Positions 29,125-39,210 of a stretch of DNA of 64,000 nt are shown here, one piece after another. A program made the translations under genes and the position numbers. Under the pieces are notes generated by a model. That model was not told the DNA's origin. It worked only from the letters and a program-made list of their open reading frames with translations, and did not search any database. This DNA comes from Virgibacillus indicus (GTDB lineage: Bacteria; Bacillota; Bacilli; Bacillales; Amphibacillaceae). The stretch's first letter is position 1. Each line of letters opens with the position of its first letter. The stretch covers positions 279,245 through 343,244 of the forward strand of contig NZ_NPMS01000005.1 of assembly GCF_002266285.1 (NCBI RefSeq). Reading direction: 5' to 3'.

Positions 29125-31233
29125 TTAAGCTGTCTTCGATTCCTCTTCTACCAGAACGGAAAGTGCCAGGATTTCAGCAACATCCATTGTACTGATATCT
29201 TCTTCCACTTCTTTTGCTTTTGTTCCATCACTTAACATGGTCAGACAGTATGGACATGCACTGGAAATCATAGTTGGCTCCACAGCCATTGCCTGTTCTG
29301 TACGGGCAACATTTATGCGATTACCAGTAGTTTCTTCTGTCCACATTAGACCACCACCAGCACCACAGCACATTCCATTTTCCTTATTACGATCCATTTC
29401 CACCAGTTCAAGACCTGGAATCGATCTTAGGATTTCCCTTGGCGGATCATACACACCATTATATCTTCCCAAATAACAGGAATCATGGTAGGTCAATCTT
29501 TCATTGATCGCAAGGTTCGGCTTCAATTTTCCATTCATGACCAGATCGTAAAGCATTTGCGTATGGTGCAACACTTCTGCCTCAAACCCAAAATCAGGGT
29601 ATTCATTTTTAAATATATTATAGGCATGTGGATCAATCGTAACAATTTTCTTCACATCATGTTTATTAAATTCTTTAATATTCTTTTCGGCAATTTCCTG
29701 GAATAAAAATTCATTCCCGATACGGCGTGCTGTATCCCCGGAATTTGCTTCTTTATTTCCAAGAATTGCAAAACTGATGTCAGCCTGATTCATAAGCTTA
29801 GCAAAAGCAAGTGCGATTTTTTGACTGCGGCTGTCATAAGAGCCCATTGAGCTTACCCAAAAAAGATATTCAAACTCTTTATCTTCTTTCTTCAATTCTT
29901 TCACTGTTGGGATATAAGCAGATTCATCCTGCTCACGCCATTTAATACGGTCTTTTTTCGATAGTCCCCAAGGGTTACCCTGACGCTCGATGTTCATTAC
30001 CGCACGCTGTACATCCTGATCCATCTTACCCTCAGTCATAACAAGATAGCGGCGCATATCAATAATTGTTCCAACATGCTCATTGTTTACCGGGCAGGCA
30101 TCTTCACAGTTTCGGCATGTTGTACAGCCTGAAAGTTCCTCTGCTGTAATGACATCCCCGATAAGGCTTGCACTTTGTACAGTAGCTGCTGCTTCATTTC
30201 CTGCACTCGCAAGATTTCCGTTCGTATTTGAAAAAGCATAGGAAGGAACCCATGGTGTTTTACCGGTAATTGCAGCGCCCTTTTCGGTTAAATGATCACG
30301 AACTTTGACCATAATATCCATTGGTGACAGCATCTTACCTGTTCCAGAGGCTGGACAAACATCGGTACAGCGCCCACATTCCACACAGGCATAAAAGTCG
30401 ATCATTTGATGCTGTTCAAAATCTTCTACTTTTCCGACACCAAACGAAATTTCTTCTTCACTTTCTTCCGTCTCTTCATCAATATCAAAATCAATTTTTT
30501 TCAATTTCCCTGGTACTCGTTTACTTAAGAACACATTAATTGGTGCTGCAATTAAGTGTGCGTGTTTCGATTGCGGTACATAGACAAGGAAGGAGAGAAT
30601 CGTAATGGTGTGAACCCACCATGCTATGTAGAATACAACCATTGCTGCTGATCCTGACATCCAGCCAAAAGCTAAAGCTATTAAACTGGCAACAGGCTCT
30701 GTCCATGCCGCCTCATGTCCATGCCAGATTTGTGCCATACCATTACCAACCAAAACTGAAACCATTAAAGTACCAATGAAAACCAGAACCAGCCCAGCTT
30801 TAAATCCCCTTTTTAAGCGAACCAGTTTTTCCATATACCTGCGATAAAATGCCCAGGCCACTGCTACCAGGATCATTAATGTAACCAGCTCCTGGAAGAA
30901 AACAAATCCCGGATAAAAGATCCCAAAAGGCAGGTGATTGCCTGGAGAAAGACCTTTAACAAACATATCAATCGCACCAAATTGTACGAGAAGAAACCCG
31001 TAAAACATCATGACATGAATTGTACCGGACTTCTTATCTTTTAACAGTTTCGACTGACCAAAAACGATCTTGCCTATCCGGCGAAACCGTTCTTTAAAAT
31101 CACGGTCAAATTCTGATTTCCGCCCTAGTTTTATATATGCTATTCTCGTTGCTACAACTTTGGCAAACAAGTATATACCATATATAGTAACTGCAATAAA
31201 TGCTAATAGATTTATCAGCAAAAATGTATTCAT
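29125..31233 (-). CDS. fadF: Membrane iron-sulfur oxidoreductase FadF (heterodisulfide reductase-like)
   Basis: 702 residues. About five or six membrane helices occupy the first 240 residues. Two 4Fe-4S clusters follow: CVECGRCTDVCP (about 281-292) and CTTCRNCEDACP (about 372-383). The C-terminal HdrD-like part has one clear cysteine-rich CCG motif (YLGRYNGVYD ... CCGAGGG) and SACPYCLTM. It should pass electrons from acyl-CoA dehydrogenases and ETF to the quinone pool. In B. subtilis fadF lies between argS and rpoE, as here, and belongs to the FadR regulon. It is first in this operon, behind a FadR-type box. Confidence 0.92.
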   Translation of the reverse strand: MNTFLLINLLAFIAVTIYGIYLFAKVVATRIAYIKLGRKSEFDRDFKERFRRIGKIVFGQSKLLKDKKSGTIHVMMFYGFLLVQFGAIDMFVKGLSPGNHLPFGIFYPGFVFFQELVTLMILVAVAWAFYRRYMEKLVRLKRGFKAGLVLVFIGTLMVSVLVGNGMAQIWHGHEAAWTEPVASLIALAFGWMSGSAAMVVFYIAWWVHTITILSFLVYVPQSKHAHLIAAPINVFLSKRVPGKLKKIDFDIDEETEESEEEISFGVGKVEDFEQHQMIDFYACVECGRCTDVCPASGTGKMLSPMDIMVKVRDHLTEKGAAITGKTPWVPSYAFSNTNGNLASAGNEAAATVQSASLIGDVITAEELSGCTTCRNCEDACPVNNEHVGTIIDMRRYLVMTEGKMDQDVQRAVMNIERQGNPWGLSKKDRIKWREQDESAYIPTVKELKKEDKEFEYLFWVSSMGSYDSRSQKIALAFAKLMNQADISFAILGNKEANSGDTARRIGNEFLFQEIAEKNIKEFNKHDVKKIVTIDPHAYNIFKNEYPDFGFEAEVLHHTQMLYDLVMNGKLKPNLAINERLTYHDSCYLGRYNGVYDPPREILRSIPGLELVEMDRNKENGMCCGAGGGLMWTEETTGNRINVARTEQAMAVEPTMISSACPYCLTMLSDGTKAKEVEEDISTMDVAEILALSVLVEEESKTA

Positions 31234-31357
31234 TGCCCTGTTCCCCCTCTATATCTAGTATATTATCAGATTTGCCTATAATGATGACAGCGATTTCATT
31301 TTTCAGATAAATAAATCATCAAAAATAGGCCTAACCAAGATAATTTTCCTTATCTAT

Positions 31358-31386
31358 ACTCTAATAGTGAATGAGCATTCAGTCAA
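31358..31386 (-). promoter_or_regulatory. SigmaA promoter of the fadF operon
   Basis: TTGACT (31381-31386), 17-base spacer, TAGAGT (31358-31363) on the minus strand. The spacer and part of the -35 element are covered by the FadR-type operator, so a bound repressor would block polymerase. Transcription would start about 115 bases before the fadF ATG. Confidence 0.7.
31368..31385. promoter_or_regulatory. FadR-type operator
   Basis: TGAATGAGCATTCAGTCA matches the B. subtilis FadR consensus TGAATGANNANTCATTCA at all fixed positions but one. It overlaps the fadF promoter. Long-chain acyl-CoA relieves FadR repression in B. subtilis. Confidence 0.8.
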
Positions 31387-31422
31387 GAGGTTTTTTTATT
31401 AAATGATAATTGTCATATTTTT

Positions 31423-31458
31423 AAAAAAGGCTGTCTCCCCAGCTCTTGGGAAACAACC
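31423..31458 (-). terminator. Intrinsic terminator after argS
   Basis: GGTTGTTTCCC and GGGGAGACAGCC arms (with G-U pairs) and a run of six T, 12 bases past the argS stop on the minus strand. Confidence 0.85.
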
Positions 31459-31469
31459 TATTGAAATAG

Positions 31470-33140
31470 TTACATCTTTTCCGGTGCAGTTACACCAATA
31501 AGACGAAGTGCATTAGCCAATGTAATACGTACTGCCTTCATTAATGCAATACGGGCAAATGTCTGCTCTTTATTTTCCGGATCAATCACTTTTTCTGCAT
31601 TATAAAAGCTGTGCAGCAGGGATGCTAAATCAAATACATACTGGGTAACTTTATGTGGTGTATGCTTTTGGGCTGCTTCAGTCACTGTTTGTGGAAATTC
31701 ACCTAATTTTTTAAGGAGATCCACTTCCTTTTCAGCTGTAAGCAATCCTGCATCAAAGTCCTTATTAACTGAAAATCCTTTTTCCTCAGCCTGCTTCAGC
31801 ATCGTACATATACGTGCATGAGCGTACTGCACATAATACACTGGATTTTCATTGGACTCTGACCGTGCCAGATCCATATCAAAATCAAGCTGCGAGTCAT
31901 TGGAACGGGCTACAAAGAAGTAGCGTACTGCATCAATTCCAACCTCTTCCATTAATTCTCTTAAAGCAACCGCTTTTCCTGTACGTTTACTCATCCGGAC
32001 TTTTTCTCCGCCTTCAAACAGGTTTACCATTTGAATAATTTTTACGTCAAATTGCTCTGCCGAATAGCCGAGTGCTTGAATAGCTGCACGCATTCTTGGA
32101 ATATATCCATGATGATCTGCGCCCCATACATTAATAATTTTATCAAATCCGCGTTCTAATTTATTTTTATGATAGGCGATATCAGGAGTCAGATACGTAT
32201 AGCTGCCATCCTGTTTAATTAATACGCGATCCTTATCATCATCGAATTCGGTTGTCTTAAACCAAGTAGCTCCGTCCTTTTCAAAGATAAAGCCTTTTTC
32301 GTCCAAGGTCTTCAGCGCATTCGTAATTTTATTTTCCTTGTATAACGATCTTTCAGAAAACCAATTATCAAATTGCACGCCAAAGTCAGCAAGGTCCTTT
32401 TCAATTTTTCCAAGTTCATAGTTCAGACCATATTCTTTAAAAAATGCCAGGCGCTCTTCTCTGTCAGTATTAACCCATTTGTCCCCAAATTCAGCAGCTA
32501 ATGTTTTTCCAATTTCCATAATATCCTGTCCATGGTAGCCATCTTCAGGCATTTCAGCATTATTTCCAAGCGCCTGCAGGTAACGTGCCTCAACGGATAA
32601 AGCTAAATTATCAATCTGATTTCCTGCATCATTTATATAATATTCACGTTCCACCTGGTAGCCGGAAGCATCCAGAATGTTACATAAAACATCTCCAAAT
32701 GCAGCACCACGGGCATGTCCCAGATGCAAATCACCGGTAGGATTGACCGAAACAAATTCAACCTGGACTTTTTCCTGTTGTCCAGCATCTGTTTTTCCGT
32801 AATTTTCACGAGCGTTAAGAATCGCAGGAACTACCTCTCCCAAAAAGTCTGTTTTCATGAAGAAATTAATAAAACCCGGGCCGGCTATTTCCACCTTCTC
32901 AATGGATGCTTTTGTCTGATCCAAATTCTCCACAATTTCTGCTGCAATTTGACGCGGTGCTTTTTTTGCAATTCGTGCAAGCTGCATCGCTATATTTGCG
33001 GCAAAATCTCCATGTGATTTATCTTTTGGCTTTTCGAGTATAATTTCAGGCAATTCTTCTTCGCTTGTAAGATTCGCCTTGATAATGGAAGCAGCAATTT
33101 CCTGTTTTAATGTATCCTCTGTCTGTGTCAGAACGTTCAT
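31470..33140 (-). CDS. argS: Arginyl-tRNA synthetase
   Basis: 556 residues, class I synthetase. HIGH-like motif [14 protein letters not shown] (about 134-147); the KMSKS position reads RMSKRTG (about 363-369). N-terminal Add-1 domain and C-terminal DALR anticodon-binding domain ([17 protein letters not shown] onward). It charges tRNA-Arg. It overlaps ywiB by four bases (ATGA), so the pair is coupled, as in B. subtilis. No T-box leader was seen. Confidence 0.96.
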   Translation of the reverse strand: MNVLTQTEDTLKQEIAASIIKANLTSEEELPEIILEKPKDKSHGDFAANIAMQLARIAKKAPRQIAAEIVENLDQTKASIEKVEIAGPGFINFFMKTDFLGEVVPAILNARENYGKTDAGQQEKVQVEFVSVNPTGDLHLGHARGAAFGDVLCNILDASGYQVEREYYINDAGNQIDNLALSVEARYLQALGNNAEMPEDGYHGQDIMEIGKTLAAEFGDKWVNTDREERLAFFKEYGLNYELGKIEKDLADFGVQFDNWFSERSLYKENKITNALKTLDEKGFIFEKDGATWFKTTEFDDDKDRVLIKQDGSYTYLTPDIAYHKNKLERGFDKIINVWGADHHGYIPRMRAAIQALGYSAEQFDVKIIQMVNLFEGGEKVRMSKRTGKAVALRELMEEVGIDAVRYFFVARSNDSQLDFDMDLARSESNENPVYYVQYAHARICTMLKQAEEKGFSVNKDFDAGLLTAEKEVDLLKKLGEFPQTVTEAAQKHTPHKVTQYVFDLASLLHSFYNAEKVIDPENKEQTFARIALMKAVRITLANALRLIGVTAPEKM

Positions 33141-33574
33141 TGGGGATCCTCCTTGTAGGTTAATACCAGTTCATGCTTTCTTTCTTCCTGGCCATTTAAC
33201 TTTACTGTATAAAAAATGTTCAGTTCGCCTTCAACATTGTGATCAGCAATTTTATATCTTATTGAGTTTGTAAAAGTTTCCATATGTATGTTTCCATGCG
33301 GGTGCTGAAAGACATTCTCCGTCGTATGGTTAGAGCGGAACTTTTGATTCATGGTTACATTACCGGAACGTTTTATACTTACTCGATCCGGCTGGATAGT
33401 AATAAGGTTTTTAATGGCTCCCTGCCCATCCACTTTTTCTTCGTATGTAAGCACATCAAGTTCATTTCTCTTATAAAAATTCCCTTGTTGCTTTATCGTG
33501 TTATATTCCATCTGGCCATTGTCATCAATGGTTGTTCGCAATTCAATAGTAACTGATTTATTTAACGGATTCAT
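33137..33574 (-). CDS. ywiB: DUF1934 family protein YwiB
   Basis: 145 residues. It is predicted to be a calycin-like beta barrel, with many alternating strands ([29 protein letters not shown]). The molecular function is unknown in the family. It is coupled to argS by a four-base overlap, the same arrangement as in B. subtilis and many Bacilli. Confidence 0.85.
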   Translation of the reverse strand: MNPLNKSVTIELRTTIDDNGQMEYNTIKQQGNFYKRNELDVLTYEEKVDGQGAIKNLITIQPDRVSIKRSGNVTMNQKFRSNHTTENVFQHPHGNIHMETFTNSIRYKIADHNVEGELNIFYTVKLNGQEERKHELVLTYKEDPQ

Positions 33575-33731
33575 TCGATCGCCTCTATTTTGAAAAAATC
33601 GTATATTTTCCTATTATAGCGATAAAACAGGGAGTTAATCAACCTGAATTTATAAAAATAGCTGCTGAACCTTTATTTGAGCTGTTTCCATATACTTTGC
33701 TGCTCTCATTGGCATCGCAGTTGATGAAAAC

Positions 33732-34052
33732 TGTGACGTAAAATCAGCGATGATAATTCCATCGTCCGCACAGGAAATATAACCACACTTTAACCATCAT
33801 ATCAGCCATCCAACGAAATATCCTCTATGTGACTGGTGGCTACTTGTTTCTCGCTGTATGGGCTCAGATAGGCGCGCTATGTGACCCGTGGCTACTTGTT
33901 TCTGGCTGTTGGGGCTTAGAGAGGCGCTCTACGTGACCGGTAGCTACTGTTTTCTAGCTGTTGGGCTCATAGAAGTACCCCAAATCCTGATAATCCGTTC
34001 AACCCGCGAAACATCCGTCCGAAGTTGAAATCAACAGAGCAGTTACGTCGCA
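33732..34052. repeat. Composite repeat element with three 52-bp units, copy B
   Basis: Inverted ends TGTGACGTAA (33732-33741) and TTACGTCGCA (34043-34052). Between two arms, ATGTGAC-type unit starts at 33827, 33879 and 33931 are exactly 52 bases apart. It is in the opposite orientation to copy A. It lies in the divergent ywiB-pbpG spacer of about 640 bases, which has no other gene. Confidence 0.9.
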
Positions 34053-34183
34053 GTCTATAGAAACTATGAAATAAAACTATACATGCTAAAGACAACAAAT
34101 CTTTTTGGTGGGACGAGTCCATCGTTCAGCCCCATTCTCTTTGAATACAACCTTCCAATATTATTATAAATTTCCCTATAAAA

Positions 34184-34213
34184 GTTTATTTCTATCTATC
34201 TTTTCCCATAATG
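34184..34213 (+). promoter_or_regulatory. Candidate forespore (sigmaG/F) promoter of pbpG
   Basis: GTTTA (34184-34188), 18-base spacer, CATAATG (34207-34213), close to the sigmaG pattern. It would place the transcript start just downstream of the first in-frame ATG, which supports the later start at 34253. B. subtilis pbpG is expressed in the forespore. Confidence 0.45.
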
Positions 34214-34252
34214 GGATTAATGCACACTATTTTAAACTTTGGGGCTAATCAT

Positions 34253-36274
34253 ATGGGAATTCGATTGAAAAAATATAAAATTATTTTCAAATTATTACTG
34301 GGCATTTTTCTGTTTGCTTTAGTAAGTCTTGGTGGAGTTTATTTTACCAGCTTCATTTTAGGACCTCCAAGCTTAACGACTGAGCAAAATACAATTTATT
34401 ACAGCACGAACGGTGAGATTATTGGTGAAGAGAAGGGATCTGAAAATAGGTATTGGGTTGAACTTGATCAAATTGCACCCGCAGTAATTGATGCTACCCT
34501 TATGGTTGAAGACCAAAGTTTTTATGATCACCATGGCTTTGACCTTAAGCGGATTGCCGGTGCTATTTTAAAGGACATTAAAAGTTTATCATTAAAAGAA
34601 GGTGCTAGCACACTGACCCAGCAGTATGCCCGCAACCTATATTTAACCCATGAAAAAACCTGGACCAGGAAATTAAAAGAGGCCTTCTATACAATTCGGC
34701 TGGAAATGTATTATACAAAAGAGGAAATACTGGAAGGCTATTTAAACACAATTTACTACGGACATGGTGCATATGGAATTGAGGCTGCAAGTAATTACTT
34801 TTTTGCTAAATCTGCAGAAGATTTAACATTAGCGGAAGCGGCCATGCTTTCCGGAATTCCTAAAGGGCCATCCTATTACTCCCCATTACATGATGAGGAA
34901 AGAGCGAAGCAACGGCAGCTGCAGATTTTGGGTATTATGCTGTCGGAAGAAGTAATTTCAGAAGAGGAGCGGACTCTGGCTGCTGCAGAGAATTTTCAAT
35001 ACGTTGCTGAAAACAAGCAAAAAGAGAAAAACATTGGCGACTATTTTCAGGACTCTGTTTTACAGGAAGCTGCCGAGCTGCTGGACCTGGAACCGGAATT
35101 GGTACGTTCCGGAGGATTCCAGATTCATACAAGTCTGAACAGTGATTTTCAAAAGCAGCTTGAACATACTATCAAAAATGTAATCAATCCAGAAAGTGAA
35201 ATTCAGACAGGCGTTATCTCCATGGATCCGGAAACTGGTGCAATTCGGGCAATGGCTGGTGGAAGGAATTATGATAAGAGTCCTTTTAACCGTGCTACGA
35301 TGGCCAAACGAATGCCTGGCTCTGCTTTTAAACCATTTTTATATTATACTGCACTGCAAAACGGCTACACACCAAACACCATGCTGATGAGTAAGCCAAC
35401 AACGTTTACGCTTGAGGATAATGCTGTTTATCAGCCCGGCAATTATAATGGATATTATGCCTACGAACCAATTACATTAGCTCAAGCCTTGGCTTTATCC
35501 GATAATGTTTATGCCGTGAAAACTATTATGTACCTTGGAGCAGATAGAGTGGTTAAAGCTGCTGAAAAATTTGGCATAGAAAGTGAACTGCCGGCAGTAC
35601 CTTCTCTGGCACTAGGCACTGCTGCCGTTTCAGTTGAGGAGATGGCAACTGGATATGGAGTTCTTGCCAATGGAGGAAAGGAAATTAATGGTTATACGAT
35701 TGAAAAGATTATGGACCGGGATGGGAATATTCTCTTTGAACGGGAGATACCTTCAGAGAAACAGATACTGAATTCAAAAACAGCATTTGTCTTAACCCAT
35801 TTGATGACAGGCATGTTTGACAGGGAGCTGGACGGTTATATGGCTGTTACGGGCTCCTCAATGGTAAATGACCTTACCAGAATTTATGCTGGTAAGTCTG
35901 GCACAACAATTTCTGACAGCTGGATGGTCGGTTTCAGTCCATCTCTTGTAACAGGTGTGTGGACAGGCTATGACGATAATCGTCCAATGGAGCTTGTCGC
36001 GGAAAGCTCCTATGCGAAAAATATATGGAAAAATTTTATGGAAGCAGCCCACCAAGGTATGGATCAGGAAAACTTTACAGCACCACCAGGGGTGACAGGT
36101 ATTCCGATCGACCCGGCTACAGGAATGCGTGCTACCCCTTACTGTGATGTGAGCCGTGTGATGTATTTTGAAACAGGTACAGAGCCGCAGGGTTACTGTA
36201 CAGAGCATTTCCACGGAACGGAAGATGAAGACAATAAAGGTATTTTCGAAAAATGGTTTGATGTGTTTAGGTAA
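34253..36274 (+). CDS. pbpG: Class A penicillin-binding protein PbpG
   Basis: 673 residues from the ATG at 34253 (GGGG upstream); an ATG at 34211 would overlap the promoter. One N-terminal membrane anchor (about 9-35). The glycosyltransferase domain has EDQSFYDHHGFD and GASTLTQQYARNLYL; the transpeptidase domain has SxxK in MPGSAFKP, SDN in LALSDNVYA and KSGT in AGKSGTT. It polymerises and cross-links spore peptidoglycan. It follows B. subtilis PbpG closely along its length. speE and speB, its neighbours there, are missing. Confidence 0.94.
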   Translation: MGIRLKKYKIIFKLLLGIFLFALVSLGGVYFTSFILGPPSLTTEQNTIYYSTNGEIIGEEKGSENRYWVELDQIAPAVIDATLMVEDQSFYDHHGFDLKRIAGAILKDIKSLSLKEGASTLTQQYARNLYLTHEKTWTRKLKEAFYTIRLEMYYTKEEILEGYLNTIYYGHGAYGIEAASNYFFAKSAEDLTLAEAAMLSGIPKGPSYYSPLHDEERAKQRQLQILGIMLSEEVISEEERTLAAAENFQYVAENKQKEKNIGDYFQDSVLQEAAELLDLEPELVRSGGFQIHTSLNSDFQKQLEHTIKNVINPESEIQTGVISMDPETGAIRAMAGGRNYDKSPFNRATMAKRMPGSAFKPFLYYTALQNGYTPNTMLMSKPTTFTLEDNAVYQPGNYNGYYAYEPITLAQALALSDNVYAVKTIMYLGADRVVKAAEKFGIESELPAVPSLALGTAAVSVEEMATGYGVLANGGKEINGYTIEKIMDRDGNILFEREIPSEKQILNSKTAFVLTHLMTGMFDRELDGYMAVTGSSMVNDLTRIYAGKSGTTISDSWMVGFSPSLVTGVWTGYDDNRPMELVAESSYAKNIWKNFMEAAHQGMDQENFTAPPGVTGIPIDPATGMRATPYCDVSRVMYFETGTEPQGYCTEHFHGTEDEDNKGIFEKWFDVFR

Positions 36275-36296
36275 GGGGGGGTTGAGTTTTGCTTGG

Positions 36297-36450
36297 AGAT
36301 TCAGGCTGGATGAACGGATAGTTCCGATCTCAGACGGATATTCAGCTCGGTGAACGGATAGTACTATTCTCAGACGGATATTCAGTTACAATTAACTGAT
36401 GTTTTCATTCTCAGATGGTTATTCAGCTGCCTGAACAGATACTTCCGAAC
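36297..36450. repeat. Degenerate ~40-bp tandem array, array H
   Basis: TCTCAGACGGATATTCAG-type starts occur at 36328, 36368 and 36409 (spacing 40 and 41), each with an inner GAACGGATAG motif; a half unit precedes them. It lies just after the pbpG stop in the convergent pbpG-ywhD spacer (405 bases, no gene). Confidence 0.8.
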
Positions 36451-36502
36451 AATGGCCTAATAAATCCACCAGAACAGGCTGCTGCCCCTTCCTTCAGGCG
36501 CC

Positions 36503-36560
36503 AAAAAAGAAGCCGACATCAAGGCAGGTTCGTCCTGCCCGATTGTCGGCATCTTTTTTG
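36503..36560. terminator. Bidirectional terminator between pbpG and ywhD
   Basis: GCCGACA and TGTCGGC form the outer stem, with an inner GGCAGG/CCTGCC stem. A-rich and T-rich runs flank it, so it can end transcripts from both sides. Confidence 0.85.
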
Positions 36561-36679
36561 TCCTAGCAATACATGAGTAAGCCCATGTATACATATTTTA
36601 CAAATTTCTGTAAGAAAGTACAAGATTTTAGCTATTCATTTCTAATTCGTCACAAAATGTTCACTTTTGAAAACGTTTT

Positions 36680-37201
36680 TTACTCCGGAAGAGCATTTTT
36701 TAATTCATCTGTTGAATTGTTCCACATATCTAGATTAAAATCGACGAGGAAATCCTTCAGCAGTTTCTTAGAATGGTCATCCATATGTTCAACAATAATC
36801 TTTCCTTTAAGTGATTTTTCCATATGCGTTACATGTTCCGCCATAGATTTGTACGCACGTTTGATAGAGCGGTCAACACGCAATTCACTTCCGGCTACCC
36901 CCGCATAGTATGGACCGTTTTCACCACGTTCCACATTTACCCAAACAATCCAATAAAGCTTGCCATTTGGAACTTCATCTTTATTAGGCAAATATTTCAC
37001 TCGGCGTTCGATATCACTTCGCGCATGCATTGCACCCATATCTACATATGCTGTATTTTCATCTGGGTCAACAATGACAGGAGACATATTTTCCAGGCTG
37101 ACCGTACCGGCCCCATACCCGCCATGTCCGTCGGTTGAGTCGTCTTTAATTATTGTAAAAGCATTGCTTTTCTTTTTGTTTGAAGATTGATCTGAATTCA
37201 T
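36680..37201 (-). CDS. ywhD: YwhD family protein
   Basis: 173 residues from the ATG at 37201; longer in-frame starts lie upstream of GGAGG and are less likely. Characteristic stretches are GHGGYGAGTVSLENMSPVIVD and ARSDIERRVKYLPNKDEVP. It is a soluble family conserved in Bacilli with no assigned function. It lies next to pbpG as in B. subtilis. Confidence 0.85.
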   Translation of the reverse strand: MNSDQSSNKKKSNAFTIIKDDSTDGHGGYGAGTVSLENMSPVIVDPDENTAYVDMGAMHARSDIERRVKYLPNKDEVPNGKLYWIVWVNVERGENGPYYAGVAGSELRVDRSIKRAYKSMAEHVTHMEKSLKGKIIVEHMDDHSKKLLKDFLVDFNLDMWNNSTDELKNALPE

Positions 37202-37311
37202 ATCAGAAAAACATCCTCCTTTAAATTCAATGTTGGTGTCATTGTAGCACAGACAGTCCACTGTTTTCATTTATCCCGCACGAAACTTGCAGGATTAATG
37301 ATCCAATACAC

Positions 37312-37812
37312 TTAATTATCTATTACAAGTCTATCAATAAATGCCCATGCCTCTGAAATTTCTTCAACAGTATATTTTTGTTTTGGTTTTGTTAGGTGGA
37401 TTTTTTCTTCAACTTCATCTTTGGGTAAATTATCAAAATAAAGCATTGTAGAAACGAGCTCCAGGAACCTCGAGCTTTTACCCTTCAGGAGAGCTAATTT
37501 TTCTGTGAAATCCGGCATATCCAGTGAGAATTGCTTTAAAAAGGATTCCCCAGCATCAGTTACTGAATAATGGTATTGATAATAATTGCTTTTATTTTCC
37601 TTTACTTCATCCACGAATCCCAGGTTGCAAAGCTCTTCCACCCGCAATGTCAATTCTTCTGAATAAGGACCGTAAAAATGAAATTGATATTTTTCTTCAA
37701 AAGGAACCTTGCATTTTTGCAGGATATATATCATTTTTTGCAGCTTCTTACGGCCAACAACTTCATTGGCTTCTGAAAAAAATTGCATCAGCTTTGCGTG
37801 GTTATTCAACAT
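37312..37812 (-). CDS. ywgA: YwgA family protein
   Basis: 166 residues. It begins MLNNHAKLMQFFSEANEVVGRKKLQKMIYILQKC, typical of YwgA and related to SocA/Panacea-like proteins with a small helical bundle. The function is unknown. Its start overlaps the end of ywfO by 11 bases, so it is translated with that HD-domain protein. Confidence 0.82.
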   Translation of the reverse strand: MLNNHAKLMQFFSEANEVVGRKKLQKMIYILQKCKVPFEEKYQFHFYGPYSEELTLRVEELCNLGFVDEVKENKSNYYQYHYSVTDAGESFLKQFSLDMPDFTEKLALLKGKSSRFLELVSTMLYFDNLPKDEVEEKIHLTKPKQKYTVEEISEAWAFIDRLVIDN

Positions 37813-39121
37813 TCTCTATCTCTCCTTGACCATGTAGTATTTCTTTTATTTTCGCCTTAACCGTTTCATCTTTAATTGCATCCAGCATATCCATTGGAAA
37901 ATACAGCTTATGGTCTGTTCGTTTTTTTCCGGAAATGGATTCCACAATATCCGAATGTCTGGAAAGCTCCTTTAGCCCCTTATTCGGCATAAGCAAATGA
38001 ATGGGCAGACGTTCTTCCTCTTCCCCTGGCCGGTAAAAATCATACGGCAGGTCAGAGGAAGAATCCACAACAAGATAGTACTCCGGATCAATTCCGGCAC
38101 TCTGAAACAACCTATAAAGCTCCATCCACTCGTTCATCTGCAGATTCGGATTAAACTCAATATATTTAAACAAGCGCCTGTTCATAAACCGCTCACACAG
38201 ATCACTCAGAATTTCATCATCCTCTTGCTGCCATAATTGGAAATAATAGTGAACAATTGATTCATCCAGCTTCAAATATTCCTCCAAGGAAACATTCCCT
38301 GTAAAAAAAGACATAAAGTGAGTCGGCTCAAGCTTAAATTTAAAATCCTTTGTTTCAAATAGATACTTGGCACGGTGCAGAATCTTGGACAAAATCACTT
38401 CCGCGCTTCTCGTCACGGGATGAAAATAAACCTGCCAATACATCTGGTAACGACTCATGATATAATCCTCCACCGCATGCATGCCTGTGGATTTTATAAC
38501 AACCTGATCCTCGATTGGGCGCATAACACGCAAAATTCTTTCCATATCAAAATGACCATAGCTTACCCCTGTAAAATAAGCGTCACGCTGTAAATAATCC
38601 ATGCGATCAGCATCTATCTGGCTCGAAATTAAGCTGACCACAAGTTGATCCTCATATGTTTTTGCAATCACATCAGCCACTTTTCGCGCAAAGCCCGGAC
38701 TCACTTTTTCCAGAATTTTATTTATCTGTGTATCACCAACAATAATCTCTTTCGTAAAATGCTCATGATCCAGTTTAAATACCTTTTCAAATGAATGCGA
38801 AAACGGGCCATGTCCCAAATCATGCAGTAATGCTGCACACAAACACAGCAAGCGCTCATCATTATTCCAGTGGGGTCTGTCCTGAAAGTTGTATATAATG
38901 CGCCGGACAATTTCGTATACCCCCAGTGAATGGTTGAAACGGCTGTGTTCTGCCCCATGAAAGGTATAATTTGTTGTGCCGAGCTGTTTGATTCTGCGAA
39001 GCCGCTGAAATTCAGGTGCGGCTATCAAATCCCAGATTACCTGGTCTTTCACATGAACATATCTATGTACAGGATCCTTAAAGACCTTCTCCTCATTTAA
39101 TTGTTCATCTTTATATGCCAT
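37802..39121 (-). CDS. ywfO: HD-domain phosphohydrolase YwfO
   Basis: 439 residues. Metal-binding HD motif: HSRFNHSLGVYE (His near 59-64), LLHDLGHGPFSHSFE (HD at 100-101) and IDADRMDYLQRD (Asp near 190). The fold is that of dGTP triphosphohydrolases; homologues from Bacilli and Enterococcus act on several dNTPs. The natural substrate is not certain. It is divergent from lipL. Confidence 0.9.
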   Translation of the reverse strand: MAYKDEQLNEEKVFKDPVHRYVHVKDQVIWDLIAAPEFQRLRRIKQLGTTNYTFHGAEHSRFNHSLGVYEIVRRIIYNFQDRPHWNNDERLLCLCAALLHDLGHGPFSHSFEKVFKLDHEHFTKEIIVGDTQINKILEKVSPGFARKVADVIAKTYEDQLVVSLISSQIDADRMDYLQRDAYFTGVSYGHFDMERILRVMRPIEDQVVIKSTGMHAVEDYIMSRYQMYWQVYFHPVTRSAEVILSKILHRAKYLFETKDFKFKLEPTHFMSFFTGNVSLEEYLKLDESIVHYYFQLWQQEDDEILSDLCERFMNRRLFKYIEFNPNLQMNEWMELYRLFQSAGIDPEYYLVVDSSSDLPYDFYRPGEEEERLPIHLLMPNKGLKELSRHSDIVESISGKKRTDHKLYFPMDMLDAIKDETVKAKIKEILHGQGEIENVE

Positions 39122-39210
39122 CTATTTTTTCAACCCGTTTCTTTTCGGTGATTTTAGTTTATTATATAATAGATACCAAAAGGAAAAAAGAGCTGCTAAG
39201 GAGTTTACCT

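Noticed and set aside
33141..33574. T-box leader for argS
   Set aside because: The region is coding (ywiB) and overlaps argS by four bases; there is no room for a leader.
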